NCBI RefSeq assembly: GCF_900113935.1
Contig: NZ_FORF01000014.1
Coordinates: 1 to 64,000 of the forward strand
Source of the DNA: Aquamicrobium aerolatum DSM 21857
GTDB lineage: Bacteria; Pseudomonadota; Alphaproteobacteria; Rhizobiales; Rhizobiaceae
Direction of reading: 5' to 3'
DNA length: 64,000 nt
Shown: positions 1-8,109 of the stretch, piece by piece
Layout of the letters: each line of letters opens with the position of its first letter
How positions within the stretch are numbered: position 1 is the stretch's first letter
Made by a program: the position numbers and the translations under genes
Notes under the pieces: generated by a model
What the model was told of the DNA's origin: nothing
The model's input: only the letters and a program-made list of their open reading frames with translations
Databases searched by the model: none

Positions 1-507
1 GGTCGCCGTATAGCCATCCCCTCCGTTCATGATGCGAAATGCATTGTTGTTTGCTTCGCGGGTGCGGGCTGCGTTGCGCTCGCTTGCCGCCTGCTCAAGG
101 CGCAACTTGCCGACCGTGACATTCGGAGCAAGCGTTCGCATTTCATTTTCAGGAATGCCAAGGGAGGTGCCGTAGGAGATCAGGGCGTCGAGTTCCGCCT
201 TTTCCTTCTGACGTTCGCGTTCCTGCTCTTTCAGGGCCTCATCGTACTTATGCTGATCAAAGCGCTGGGTCTGCAGACCGCTCAGAATATCGGGCATATT
301 CATCAACGGCGCGTTGCGGGGGCTCGACATGAGAGACAGCCCCACTGCGCGGATAACGTCGCTACCATTCGAGGAGTTGGCAAAGTTGGCGATGCCGCGA
401 CCAAGGCCGCCGAGGGCGCCAAATGAGCTTTGCTGCTGAGGTGCTGGTGGGAAGTAGCTGGTGCGATCGGGGATGCCAGCAGCACCCATCATCGGAAGAT
501 CGATCAT
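1..507 (-). CDS. Phage virion-type protein, N-terminal part only
   Basis: The frame stays open from an ATG at 507 to the window edge, giving 169 residues of a longer protein. The first 50 residues are rich in Gly, Ser, Pro and Gln. Residues of about 75-110 are a charged, probably coiled-coil helix rich in Glu, Lys and Arg, and later residues stay hydrophilic. This composition fits internal or DNA-ejection proteins of phages, but I see no diagnostic motif, so the role is only an inference. The start overlaps the stop of the upstream 51-residue gene by ATGA, which indicates translational coupling in a minus-strand operon. No signal peptide or membrane segment is seen. Confidence 0.6.
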   Translation of the reverse strand, partial: MIDLPMMGAAGIPDRTSYFPPAPQQQSSFGALGGLGRGIANFANSSNGSDVIRAVGLSLMSSPRNAPLMNMPDILSGLQTQRFDQHKYDEALKEQERERQKEKAELDALISYGTSLGIPENEMRTLAPNVTVGKLRLEQAASERNAARTREANNNAFRIMNGGDGYTAT

Positions 508-659
508 GCGGCCACCTTGCGAGCTGCTTTCTCAGCCGTCACTCGAAGGAAATCTGAAAGAGTCATGCCACATTTGTGGGCTGCCTCGAAAAGCGCGCGC
601 TTCTCTTCCTGAGAAACACGAGCGCGGATGAGTTCGTCTTTAGTTTTGCGGGCCGCCAT
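504..659 (-). CDS. 51-aa ribbon-helix-helix-like small protein
   Basis: A 51-residue protein starting MAARKTKDELIRARVSQEEK. A basic N-terminus is followed by a strand (LIRARVS) and two helices, with the 'S(Q)EEK..L...A...G.T.SDFLR' pattern seen in CopG, MobC and DUF1778-like ribbon-helix-helix DNA-binding proteins. The product is probably a dimeric regulator or accessory DNA-binding protein of the element. Its stop overlaps the start of the downstream virion-type gene in an ATGA, so it leads that operon. The five-fold 10-bp repeat at 751-800 lies directly upstream and could be its operator. Family assignment is by pattern only. Confidence 0.7.
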   Translation of the reverse strand: MAARKTKDELIRARVSQEEKRALFEAAHKCGMTLSDFLRVTAEKAARKVAA

Positions 660-750
660 TCCGGCTCTCCTGCTTCGTTTCAGTAGCCACAGGATACTAC
701 GAAGCGATTAAGCAGAAAAGACAAATAACATATTAAAAACAAACAGTTAT

Positions 751-800
751 ACTGTATCTGATTGTGTCTGTATGTATCCGGTACGGTCCGGCAGTGTCCG
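751..800. repeat. Five tandem 10-bp repeats (element-encoded protein binding array)
   Basis: Five 10-bp units follow one another without gaps: actgtatctg, attgtgtctg, tatgtatccg, gtacggtccg, gcagtgtccg. The shared core is T(A/G)TC(C/T)G in phase at every unit, one helical turn apart. The array lies between the minus-strand small gene (start 659) and the plus-strand secreted protein gene (start 862). Units of the same core recur inverted near the integrase and att site at 9495-9572. A 10-bp period on one face of the helix suggests cooperative protein binding. Confidence 0.7.
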
Positions 801-861
801 CTCTCGTTGCTGGACGGAGAATTAACGACCCGCTAGAATTCCGGTTTCATGGAGGGAAATC

Positions 862-1227
862 ATGAAGGCCTTACTTTTGATTGCCGCGATCTTTGGTGCG
901 TCCGTTCCTGCCTCGGCTCAACAGATGCTTGATAGCTACACAGCCCGCTTGAGCACTGCTGATCACTTCAATTCCAACGGCGCACGCCTCACTAGCGCTG
1001 CTGCAGTCATTCGTCAGGACCGGGCGAACTTCTACGTCTTTGGCTCCAGCGACGTTGAGGATGAGGCGGATTCATTTTTTCACGACAAGGCCAATCGAGC
1101 CAAGCTTGAAAGAATGCTCAACCGAGGCACTTTTTCGCCATCCGCTAAGCGTGCAATCCTAAATGGCACGCCGCTGATCCACGTCGAGATTTATCGAGAT
1201 TTCATCAACGTCTATGTGAACAACTAG
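862..1227 (+). CDS. Small secreted protein of unknown function
   Basis: A 121-residue protein. Residues 1-19 form a clear Sec signal peptide (MKALLLIAAIFGASVPASA) with an Ala-x-Ala cleavage site before QQM. The start has a good Shine-Dalgarno sequence, GGAGGG, about 5 nt upstream. The mature part is about 100 residues, hydrophilic, without cysteines and without a family I recognise. It is followed after 11 nt by a second signal-peptide gene, so the two form a short plus-strand pair divergent from the minus-strand phage genes. They look like cargo genes of the integrated element rather than structural genes. Confidence 0.8.
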   Translation: MKALLLIAAIFGASVPASAQQMLDSYTARLSTADHFNSNGARLTSAAAVIRQDRANFYVFGSSDVEDEADSFFHDKANRAKLERMLNRGTFSPSAKRAILNGTPLIHVEIYRDFINVYVNN

Positions 1228-1238
1228 GGGCAAAGCAC

Positions 1239-1625
1239 ATGCTTGGGGATGGCTGGATACCAAGATGTCTCACGGTCGCGCTGGCGCTTTGCGCGACGCC
1301 TGCATTCGCCATCTGCCAGTCGGCTGATGCGCCGATCAGTGGGCGCCTGGTGCAAATCGAGGCTCGCCATCCTACAGGAGAGCCAATCAAGGGCTGGGCT
1401 CTCCTTGCCAGCGATGTCTGCATTTCAATGGAAACCATGGATGGTGAAATCGCTGACATGGAGCCTCGAATAGTTCACTTGGTTTTTGCAGATGGCAAGC
1501 AGCCTCGCAATCTCTGGAAGCTAGCCGAAGACGAAGTGGCTGCACGAGGCACTCTGATGGAATCACACACCGTTTGGCATCTTGGTGAAATTTTGATGTT
1601 TGACGCAGAGATCGCGATCGACTGA
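1239..1625 (+). CDS. DUF4431-like secreted protein
   Basis: A 128-residue protein with a signal peptide (hydrophobic LTVALALCATPAFA, cleavage before ICQ). The mature part follows the layout of DUF4431 proteins as I know them: an initial 'G.L.Q.E..HPTGEP..GWALL' segment, a central VC cysteine, a 'IVHLVFADG' strand and a final 'ARGTLMESHTVWHLGEILM' segment, which parallels the 'V.GTLF.A.T.HH...VLL' end of that family. The molecular function of DUF4431 is unknown to me. It sits 11 nt after another secreted protein gene and probably shares its transcript. Confidence 0.75.
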   Translation: MLGDGWIPRCLTVALALCATPAFAICQSADAPISGRLVQIEARHPTGEPIKGWALLASDVCISMETMDGEIADMEPRIVHLVFADGKQPRNLWKLAEDEVAARGTLMESHTVWHLGEILMFDAEIAID

Positions 1626-1637
1626 CTGTAAATTTCG

Positions 1638-2627
1638 TCAGCAGGGATTTCGATCACGGCGACGCCAGTTGTTCACGGTCTGGGGGCTGACACTGACGAG
1701 CCGTGCGATTTCGCGGTCGGATAAATTGGGGTTGCTGTCCAACATTAACAAAACATCGGCGCGCTTGTCGGCATTGGTGCGGCGCCCTGACCGGGCGGTG
1801 CTTTGCTTCTGTAGGATCTGGTGATCTGCTGAAATTCGCGCGTGCAATGCGCGCTCCTCATCGACGGACGGTGCAAGCTCGCGATCGATCCGGATATTCC
1901 ACCACGCCATGCGCGCGGCCATGTCCACCCATGAGGCGACCGGCTGGTGATTCAACCTCGCCTCCAAAATTACAATGCGGCCCTGAACCTCAAGGTAGTG
2001 AATCCATTCGGTATGGAACAGTTCGCGCAGGTTCTGCAGGTCACGCCAAACTATCCACTCGGCAAGGATGCTGTCCAAGTTAGGTGGCATGGGATAGGCG
2101 GACTCGACAGCCTCAACGAAAGCCGGCGTCATGTCGCTCAACTTCCACAGGTAGCCACCAGCCCCGCATCCGTCGATTCGTATCATGTATGGATAGGAGG
2201 TGCCGTCTTGCGCGTTCCATTCAGCTTGCTCGCAGTCCAGCCCTATCACCGCCGCAAACAGATTCTGCTCTCGATCTGTCCTTTGGAATATTGCCTCTTC
2301 GGACCCGTACTTTGAGAGTGCCTCACGGCGACCGCTTGCTCTGACTTGCTCTCGTTCAGCGCGCGCGGCAGCGTTCTTGGCCTTGTACCCGGGCTCCTTC
2401 TGCTCCATCCAATCATCGAAACCCTCGAAAAAGTTGACTGGTTTCGCGGATGGCTTCGCGTCCAAATTGGACACGGCTTGTTTCAGGGTCATTCCAGCTT
2501 TCGCAGCCATAACCTCCGCGCGGGCTTTCGCGGCAGCCCGCTCGCCTGCAGTTACGCCGCCAGTTACCAAGGCATAAACCTTGCGGAATTTCTCAGTGTC
2601 CAATTTGGACGCCGTGTGCACATTCAT
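1638..2627 (-). CDS. Phage protein: DUF2786-like N-terminus, HTH C-terminus
   Basis: I place the start at the ATG at 2627, which overlaps the stop of the primase gene as ATGA and has GGGAG about 9 nt upstream. An in-frame ATG at 2642 would add five residues. The protein has 329 residues. Residues of about 10-45 (YALVTGGVTAGERAAAKARA) resemble DUF2786, a helical N-terminal module of phage and plasmid proteins. The last 40 residues are a helix-turn-helix of the homeodomain/resolvase sort, 'NPNLSDREIARLVSVSPQTV', followed by a basic NWRRRDR tail. It is the last gene of the replication operon and is probably a DNA-binding or regulatory protein. Confidence 0.75.
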   Translation of the reverse strand: MNVHTASKLDTEKFRKVYALVTGGVTAGERAAAKARAEVMAAKAGMTLKQAVSNLDAKPSAKPVNFFEGFDDWMEQKEPGYKAKNAAARAEREQVRASGRREALSKYGSEEAIFQRTDREQNLFAAVIGLDCEQAEWNAQDGTSYPYMIRIDGCGAGGYLWKLSDMTPAFVEAVESAYPMPPNLDSILAEWIVWRDLQNLRELFHTEWIHYLEVQGRIVILEARLNHQPVASWVDMAARMAWWNIRIDRELAPSVDEERALHARISADHQILQKQSTARSGRRTNADKRADVLLMLDSNPNLSDREIARLVSVSPQTVNNWRRRDRNPC

Positions 2628-3580
2628 GCTGCGCGCTCCCACCGGTGGATCAGGAAGTCGTTCCAGTCAGTGCCTGCGCGCACCGGGATCTCGATTGCTA
2701 CCGTCAAGCCCTTGGCTTTGAGCCGGCGACCAAGACCAAAGGCAGCTGCTTGCCCGGTGAAGCTCGCATCATGGTCGCCAAAGATCATGACGGTGCTGAC
2801 CGAGGCTGGTGGCTCCCATGCCTGAAGCAGATCGGCTGTCAGTGCTGCCCATACCGGAACACCGAACAACTGGGACGCGGAAAATGCGGTTTCGATGCCT
2901 TCAGCAATTCCCAGCACATCGCCATGCGGCATCAGACGAACCGCTGCACCTGTGGGCATGGCCCCCATCATCTTGCGTGGCGACGGTAAGTCGGCCTTGT
3001 GCCCGGCCGCCGTCAGGTACGTTCGATGCAATGCGGCGCGCTCACCAGCCGCCCGCGCATCATCGCTGGGATCGACGCGAGCGATCATGGCGGGGTGCCA
3101 CGTGGCGCGCTGCCCGGCGTCGGCATAGCGTTCATCGGGGACTTGGCGCAGCGTACCGGGGAAGGTTTCAAGCTTGAGGCGACGTTGCAAATACCGCCCA
3201 GCGGCATCGTCCAGCGAAATAGGCTTGGCCCGCTGCCACAAGGACGCCATTGCCTCGCGCGTCTTGCCGTCGTCTGCCCGCTGCCCCTGGCGCGTAGCCT
3301 GAACCGGAGCGGCGTCCATATGCTTCTCGATCTCCAACGCGGCGCCTCGAAAGTCAGTCCGCAAGAAGTGTTGAACGAACTGCACGCCGTTCCCAGCACC
3401 ACACTGAGAGCAAATCCACGAGCCACTTCCCGCCTTGTCATCAAAGCGAAATCGATCTTTGCCACCGCACATCGGACAAGGGCCATGCCTGTTTCGCAGG
3501 GCTTTCGCCGGCACGCCAACGGCGGCAAGGATGCCGTGCCAGCGACCGCGCGCCCTTTCCCAAATTGGCTCACGCTGCAT
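2624..3580 (-). CDS. P4-type DNA primase (zinc finger plus Toprim)
   Basis: A 318-residue primase for replication of the element. The N-terminal zinc ribbon has Cys35-x2-Cys38 and Cys57-x2-Cys60, with the GGKDRFRF signature of phage P4-like primases. A Toprim-like domain occupies the second half: the acidic GIAEGIETAFSA motif near residue 220 and the FGDHD motif near residue 265 supply the metal-binding acids. It overlaps the end of the upstream helicase gene by 11 nt and its stop overlaps the next gene by 4 nt, so the genes are translationally coupled. The helicase domain found in long P4 alpha proteins is absent here and is supplied by the neighbouring gene. Confidence 0.9.
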   Translation of the reverse strand: MQREPIWERARGRWHGILAAVGVPAKALRNRHGPCPMCGGKDRFRFDDKAGSGSWICSQCGAGNGVQFVQHFLRTDFRGAALEIEKHMDAAPVQATRQGQRADDGKTREAMASLWQRAKPISLDDAAGRYLQRRLKLETFPGTLRQVPDERYADAGQRATWHPAMIARVDPSDDARAAGERAALHRTYLTAAGHKADLPSPRKMMGAMPTGAAVRLMPHGDVLGIAEGIETAFSASQLFGVPVWAALTADLLQAWEPPASVSTVMIFGDHDASFTGQAAAFGLGRRLKAKGLTVAIEIPVRAGTDWNDFLIHRWERAA

Positions 3581-5057
3581 GGGCGGCCTCCTGCTTCTTG
3601 TTCCGTTTCGCCCATGCGATCTGCTTGGATTTTACCCAGTTCAAAAATACTGCGTCAGGTTCGATCGCACGGTCGATCATGCTGCGGGGCCAGACGCCGA
3701 ACCGATCCTTGAACTTGTGCGAGACATAGCCAGGCGCATAGCCGCGCTCCTGGCGAAGCCAAACCAGCATCGAGTAGAACTGCTGCTTTTCTTCGTGCGT
3801 CGCCTCCCGGTTATTCTTTCGCTTGCCTTTCAGCGCGATCAGCTCACCCTGCAGTTCTTCGATCTGCGACTGGCGTTCGGGTTCGAAACCGCACGACGGG
3901 CATTTGCGGACGCCTGCGGGCTTCAGACGCGAGCACGCTGAGCATTCTTTCGGCAAAGGAGCATCGCGCTCCTTGGTGGTGGCCTTGCTCTTATTCCGCG
4001 CACCTGTGTCGAGATGATCGTGATGTATGTCGTCTACGAAACCGAGGCGAAGCGTCGTGTCGCTGTGGTCCAAGATGAGGCAGTCGGCCTTGCCGGGAGC
4101 CGTGCGCAAGCCGCGCCCGATGATCTGGGTGAACAGGGTTTCGGATTTCGTCGGTCGGGCAAGGATGATGCAGCGCACGTCCCAATCGACACCGGTGGTC
4201 AGCGTGAAGACGTTGCACACGACCTTGATCTGACCATGCTTCAGCCGCTCACCAATCTGAACGCGCTCTTCTGGCGGCGTATCCATGTCGACGTAGCCGG
4301 TAGGCACGCCAGCCGCTTCGAACTGATCGGCAAGCTTGCGAGCATGAGCACGATCGACGGCAAAGCACAGCGTGGGGCGATCCTCTCCAAGCCGCAACCA
4401 AGTTGCAACCGTGTCTGCGATCAGGACCGGCTGGCTCATCGCTTCAGACAACTGACCCTCGTGATAGTCTCCAGCTACGTCGCGTACATTCGTCAGATCA
4501 GGATGCGCGGGTGCGAAGACCTTGAACGGCGACAGGAAGCCTTGAGAGATGAGCGCCTTGGTTGTCGTCGGAATCAACAGGTCGTCGTAGTGCTTGCCCA
4601 GACCCTTGGTCCACGGAGTGGCGGATAGACCGACGAACGGGACATTCTGCCATTCGGGCATTTTCATCCACGTGCCGTAGAAATCGAACCACCGGTGCGC
4701 TTCATCAACGAGGACGATGCCAGCACGAGGAAGCTTGCGGCGCATCAACGTCTGGATACTTGCCACCTGCACCGGCTGGGTAGCATCTGTCGCCGGATGG
4801 TAACCCTGCATGACGCCAACGCTGTGGATGCCTTGTTCTGCAAATCGCTCGACAGTCTGATCGACCAAGGAGAGGAACGGGACCGTGAACAGCACCGGAT
4901 TGCCCTTGCGCAATGCGCCTTCGACTATGGCAGAACCGATCACGGTCTTGCCGCTGCCGGTGGGGCTCTGGATCATTGGGCGCTTGTGGCCGGTTGCCAG
5001 CGAATGACGCAGCAGGTCCAGAGCGCGTTCCTGATGGTCAAGGAGGGTGAACTTCAT
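3570..5057 (-). CDS. DEAH-box superfamily 2 helicase
   Basis: A 495-residue SF2 helicase of the phage or plasmid replication type. It shows Walker A SPTGSGKT at 31-38, motif II DEAH at 118-121, SAT at 145-147 and the arginine-finger motif QIIGRGLR near residue 300. A four-cysteine zinc ribbon (CSAC...CPSC) lies near 367-385. The last 80 residues are basic. Together with the adjacent primase it would unwind and prime element DNA. The start overlaps the stop of the DUF1376 gene as ATGA. Confidence 0.92.
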   Translation of the reverse strand: MKFTLLDHQERALDLLRHSLATGHKRPMIQSPTGSGKTVIGSAIVEGALRKGNPVLFTVPFLSLVDQTVERFAEQGIHSVGVMQGYHPATDATQPVQVASIQTLMRRKLPRAGIVLVDEAHRWFDFYGTWMKMPEWQNVPFVGLSATPWTKGLGKHYDDLLIPTTTKALISQGFLSPFKVFAPAHPDLTNVRDVAGDYHEGQLSEAMSQPVLIADTVATWLRLGEDRPTLCFAVDRAHARKLADQFEAAGVPTGYVDMDTPPEERVQIGERLKHGQIKVVCNVFTLTTGVDWDVRCIILARPTKSETLFTQIIGRGLRTAPGKADCLILDHSDTTLRLGFVDDIHHDHLDTGARNKSKATTKERDAPLPKECSACSRLKPAGVRKCPSCGFEPERQSQIEELQGELIALKGKRKNNREATHEEKQQFYSMLVWLRQERGYAPGYVSHKFKDRFGVWPRSMIDRAIEPDAVFLNWVKSKQIAWAKRNKKQEAAHAA

Positions 5058-5548
5058 AGCTCGTCCTCCCCACCGATCACGCCGCCGTTGACAGCAGCGA
5101 GCCTGACCGCAGCCCCTCCCAGAGCCATACCCCGAGAGGTATTTTGCTCCCCTTGGATAGTATCTTCACGTAGTGAATGTGGTTGTGGTTGTGGTTGCGA
5201 TCCCAATGCGATCGCATTGCGACGGTCAGCCCACCGCTTTGCGTTGCCCTTCTGGCCCGCGCGGGAACGCTTTTCATAGGCTGCAACAGCCTTTTGCATC
5301 TCCCTGTCGATGCGGCGGTGATGCCAGCCATCGCCAAAGAAAGCGCGGATAATCGGGCGGTTGCGTCGCCATTCAGTGAGAGTCATGCAAGCGATGCGCG
5401 CCAACTGCTCGTCGTCGTCCGGGACTGCTCCCTGCTGCCAATAGTGCATGATGAGGAGCAGATATGCTCCGTGCTGCGCGGCGCTCAGATGGGTCGTGTC
5501 CGCGCGATAATCGCCTACGTAGAGAGGCATCCAGGCCATCGAACTCAT
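5054..5548 (-). CDS. DUF1376 (YdaU-like) phage replication protein
   Basis: A 164-residue protein. Residues 5-90 match the DUF1376 layout, with WMPLYVGDYRADTTHLSAAQHGAYLLL and a WQQG turn followed by a winged-helix-like region. The family is found next to helicases or helicase loaders in lambdoid and other prophages and is presumed to act in replication initiation. After residue 110 the protein becomes low-complexity, with a QPQPQPH stretch encoded by short tandem GTTGTG repeats (about 5175-5200). It is coupled by ATGA overlaps to both neighbours. Confidence 0.85.
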   Translation of the reverse strand: MSSMAWMPLYVGDYRADTTHLSAAQHGAYLLLIMHYWQQGAVPDDDEQLARIACMTLTEWRRNRPIIRAFFGDGWHHRRIDREMQKAVAAYEKRSRAGQKGNAKRWADRRNAIALGSQPQPQPHSLREDTIQGEQNTSRGMALGGAAVRLAAVNGGVIGGEDEL

Positions 5549-6354
5549 TGGTCTAAAGCCTCCATGATCTCGCTCATCCGGTTCGCAAGGCCCGATGCGC
5601 GCTGACCGAGAACGGAACGCTGGCGGCCGGCGGCTTGGAGTAAGTCCGGGATCGGAATGGCCTCGATCTCACCGACCAACGCCACAAACCGCTCGAAAGC
5701 TTTCGACGGGACGGGCTGCGGCGAAACCGTATTCGCTGGTGCGAAGCGAGCAACGATGCCACCCGCCTTGTGCTGCTGGAGCGCCTGAACCTGAGCGGCT
5801 GCATTCGGCTGCTTGGCCGCGTTCAGCAGCGCAGAGCGGTTGTTGTCGAGACCAATATTACGGGCGGCTTCCTTCGCTTCTTCCGAGAGGCTGGCGACTT
5901 GGACCGCTCGGTGCGCGTCAGTGCTCTCAATCCCCAGATCGCGGGCTGCAGCACGAGTACCGCTCTCCGGTCGTCCGCCGTTAGGTTTTGTTGCACCTTG
6001 CAACGAAACCCTCTTGGCGTTCAGTTCTACCCACTTCGATATCTGCTCATCACGCTCAAGCGCAGTGAGTTCGGCGCGGTGCAGGTTCTCCGCGATCATG
6101 GCCATTTCGGCGGCAATGTCGTCGTCGGTCGTGACAATGCAGGGAACTTCACGCCACCCAAGCGAGTCGACTGCCTGAAGACGATGCGAGCCGGCAACGA
6201 CTTCGTAGCCATCGCCAACCATCCGGACGCGGATCGGATTGATGAGACCGATCTTGTCAATGGAGCTAGCAAGCTCAGCCAATGCACCGTCGCTGCGTGG
6301 GCGAGCATCCTGGCGGTGATGAATGCTTTCAATCGGAAGGGGCTGGATCTGCAT
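5545..6354 (-). CDS. ParB/Spo0J N-terminal domain protein
   Basis: I place the start at the ATG at 6354, which overlaps the upstream stop as TGATG and has GGAGGG about 9 nt upstream. An ATG at 6387 is possible but lies inside the upstream gene. The 269-residue protein has a ParB-N nuclease/CTPase-type domain at about 1-100, with the GSHR box at 55-58 and ENLHRAEL at 89-96. A helical, probably DNA-binding part follows. No ParA partner is visible in the window. In phage replication modules such proteins are often regulators or nucleases rather than partition factors, and I cannot decide between these roles. Confidence 0.85.
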   Translation of the reverse strand: MQIQPLPIESIHHRQDARPRSDGALAELASSIDKIGLINPIRVRMVGDGYEVVAGSHRLQAVDSLGWREVPCIVTTDDDIAAEMAMIAENLHRAELTALERDEQISKWVELNAKRVSLQGATKPNGGRPESGTRAAARDLGIESTDAHRAVQVASLSEEAKEAARNIGLDNNRSALLNAAKQPNAAAQVQALQQHKAGGIVARFAPANTVSPQPVPSKAFERFVALVGEIEAIPIPDLLQAAGRQRSVLGQRASGLANRMSEIMEALDQ

Positions 6355-6557
6355 CAGGCGAGCCCTCCGATGTGGGCAAGCCTGCAAATCTCGCGCGCGG
6401 TCGCGATATGCAGACGGTGACGCGCCGCAACAAGGCGAGCGGCGAAATCAAAGCTGGAAATGTCGATCTGATTGAGGTAGTTTTCCGCTGCTACAGCTTT
6501 TTGAACTACCTCGCCGCTCCCGATGCCAGTCGGGGCGGCGTATTTGTTTACAGCCAT
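6354..6557 (-). CDS. 67-aa small phage protein of unknown function
   Basis: I place the start at the ATG at 6557, because GGAGG lies 6 nt upstream and the previous gene stops 2 nt before it. An upstream in-frame ATG at 6620 would lie inside that gene. The 67-residue product is soluble and mostly helical and shows no motif I recognise. Its stop overlaps the ParB-like gene start in TGATG, so it is a coupled member of the same operon. Confidence 0.65.
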   Translation of the reverse strand: MAVNKYAAPTGIGSGEVVQKAVAAENYLNQIDISSFDFAARLVAARHRLHIATAREICRLAHIGGLA

Positions 6558-6558
6558 G

Positions 6559-6744
6559 TTACGCCTCCTTTCGCTGTGCGGTCGGGAGGCTTTCGATGTA
6601 CTGGCGAAGATCTTCAGCAAGGATGATGGTGCGTCGGCCCGCTTTGCGAACAGTGAGCTTGCCAGCTTTCATGGCTTCGTAGAGATGCGAGCGGGTGAGG
6701 CCGCTTGCTGCTACGGCCTGCTTTACGTTCAGTGAGAAAGTCAT
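6559..6744 (-). CDS. Excisionase/AlpA-like HTH protein
   Basis: I place the start at the ATG at 6744, with GAGGTG 4 nt upstream; an upstream in-frame ATG at 6840 lacks a ribosome site. The 61-residue product is almost entirely one winged helix-turn-helix of the HTH_17 class: LNVKQAVAASGLTRSHLYEA, the wing KAGKLTVRKAGRRT, then ILAEDLRQYIESLP. Such proteins act as excisionases (Xis) or as AlpA-type activators of integrase expression. It is the first gene of the replication operon. A pair of 14-bp direct repeats at 6840-6871, upstream of it, is a natural binding site. Confidence 0.85.
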   Translation of the reverse strand: MTFSLNVKQAVAASGLTRSHLYEAMKAGKLTVRKAGRRTIILAEDLRQYIESLPTAQRKEA

Positions 6745-6839
6745 TTTCACCTCGTCGTGTGGCGGCGTCCGGTTGCCGCTGGTTGAACGAGGTGGAGGGT
6801 GGATTACTGAAGTTGGCGCGTCATTTGGCAACAACGGCA

Positions 6840-6871
6840 ATGCCGAACTTGCCCAAGATGCCTAACTTGCC
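6840..6871. promoter_or_regulatory. Pair of 14-bp direct repeats upstream of the Xis-like gene
   Basis: ATGCCGAACTTGCC at 6840-6853 is repeated as ATGCCTAACTTGCC at 6858-6871. There is one mismatch and the spacing is 18 bp from start to start. The pair lies about 100 nt upstream of the HTH gene start at 6744 and just past the end of the 6880-8016 gene. Direct repeats of this kind are typical binding sites of Xis/AlpA proteins, so autoregulation or an excision-related role is a reasonable inference. Confidence 0.5.
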
Positions 6872-6879
6872 ACTGCTAA

Positions 6880-8016
6880 TTACCCCTTTCTGCCCGCCGC
6901 ACGTAGGATTGTCTCCCGGCTTGGCGCGTCCGTGCCTATTTTGTCCGCAACCACTTTAGTTAGATGGCCGTCTCTCATTTCTGTTCTGTCCGGGACTCCG
7001 TTGGGGAAGAGAGCTTCTATGGCTTTTGTCGCGCGAGTCCGCTGTGGAGCTTGCCGTATGGGCTTTGGGGCCATTGGCACCTCAACCTCCATAATGGAGG
7101 TGGTTTGAAGAACTGGCTGCACACGCAACTTATCTTCTGTGGGTGAGATACGATCGGAGGGTTGTCGCCACACGTGATTGGTGACCTGATTCCGCTCAAT
7201 CCGAAGGTCACAATACGAAGCATCGCGCGGACGCCCAGAGCCGTCTCTCTCCTGCCCAAAGGCGCGGTATTCAAGGCCGGCCTCACGGTCGTCAAAGAAA
7301 AGCTGCAGATCGGCCCATTCGAGCTTATCAATCTCTCGCCGTCTGCCGGAAGCCGGCCGGCCTGTCGCGGCAATGGCCCCAGTTGCAAGCGCGCCAAGAA
7401 GCGCGTGCCGAGCGGCTATCACTTCAGCCGGCGTCCCATCGCCGTAACTGAGAAGCAAAACCTCAAGGGGCGTCGAGCAAATCTCCCGCATTTTACCGGG
7501 CGAACGATAGGCGATCCACACCATTGCCATGCCGATTGACCACAGCGGCATCTGCATGGGGTCTTCGTCAATCAGTATCCCGTCAAATCTGGTTGGTTGG
7601 ATGCGTGGTGCCGCATCTTCGATAAAAAGCCACTGTCGCGTACCGATTAATCTATTCAGCGGGCGGAAATCCTCGGCGAGGATGGCTTCGGCGGCGACCT
7701 CAATTTTTCCCGCCACAATAGCATCACGGAATGCATTGGTAGTCATGGCGTCACGGGTAAGATGGAACATCTGTCCCGTGATTGGCAGTTGGATCGTCGC
7801 CCAACACTGGCCGCTCTCACACATTTGCTGAAGGTTTTCGACTACAGCGTTAAGGTTTGCATTATCAAAGATGTGCACTTCATCCTGTGGCCATTCTTCG
7901 CCAAACATTTGCCTTCCGAGGGAATGAAGCGCGCGAAAAACGAAAGTGTATTGAGGGGTGTCGCGCGGCCATTGCGCGCGATTGTTCCGCTCGTCTTGCT
8001 CATTCCCTCTCTCCAT
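6880..8016 (-). CDS. Hypothetical protein of the integrated element
   Basis: I place the start at the ATG at 8016, with GAGGTG 6 nt upstream; the frame is open to an ATG at 8070. The 378-residue protein is soluble. I recognise no catalytic motif. The C-terminal 45 residues (KAIEALFPNGVPDRTEMRDG, then a helix and SRETILRAAGRKG) resemble a small helical, possibly DNA-contacting tail seen at the end of other alphaproteobacterial hypothetical proteins. It lies between the integrase and the replication operon on the same strand. Confidence 0.7.
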   Translation of the reverse strand: MERGNEQDERNNRAQWPRDTPQYTFVFRALHSLGRQMFGEEWPQDEVHIFDNANLNAVVENLQQMCESGQCWATIQLPITGQMFHLTRDAMTTNAFRDAIVAGKIEVAAEAILAEDFRPLNRLIGTRQWLFIEDAAPRIQPTRFDGILIDEDPMQMPLWSIGMAMVWIAYRSPGKMREICSTPLEVLLLSYGDGTPAEVIAARHALLGALATGAIAATGRPASGRRREIDKLEWADLQLFFDDREAGLEYRAFGQERDGSGRPRDASYCDLRIERNQVTNHVWRQPSDRISPTEDKLRVQPVLQTTSIMEVEVPMAPKPIRQAPQRTRATKAIEALFPNGVPDRTEMRDGHLTKVVADKIGTDAPSRETILRAAGRKG

Positions 8017-8109
8017 CGCTACACCTCGCGCGATGCACCTTGAGGACCGCAGGGAAGCTGAGAGGCGCACCCCAGCTTGTCGAGCCGTCGCCCTATCCCT
8101 GCGGATCGG

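Noticed and set aside
5163-5210. Short tandem GTTGTG repeats
   Set aside because: Explained by the QPQPQPH stretch of the DUF1376 protein; only three units.
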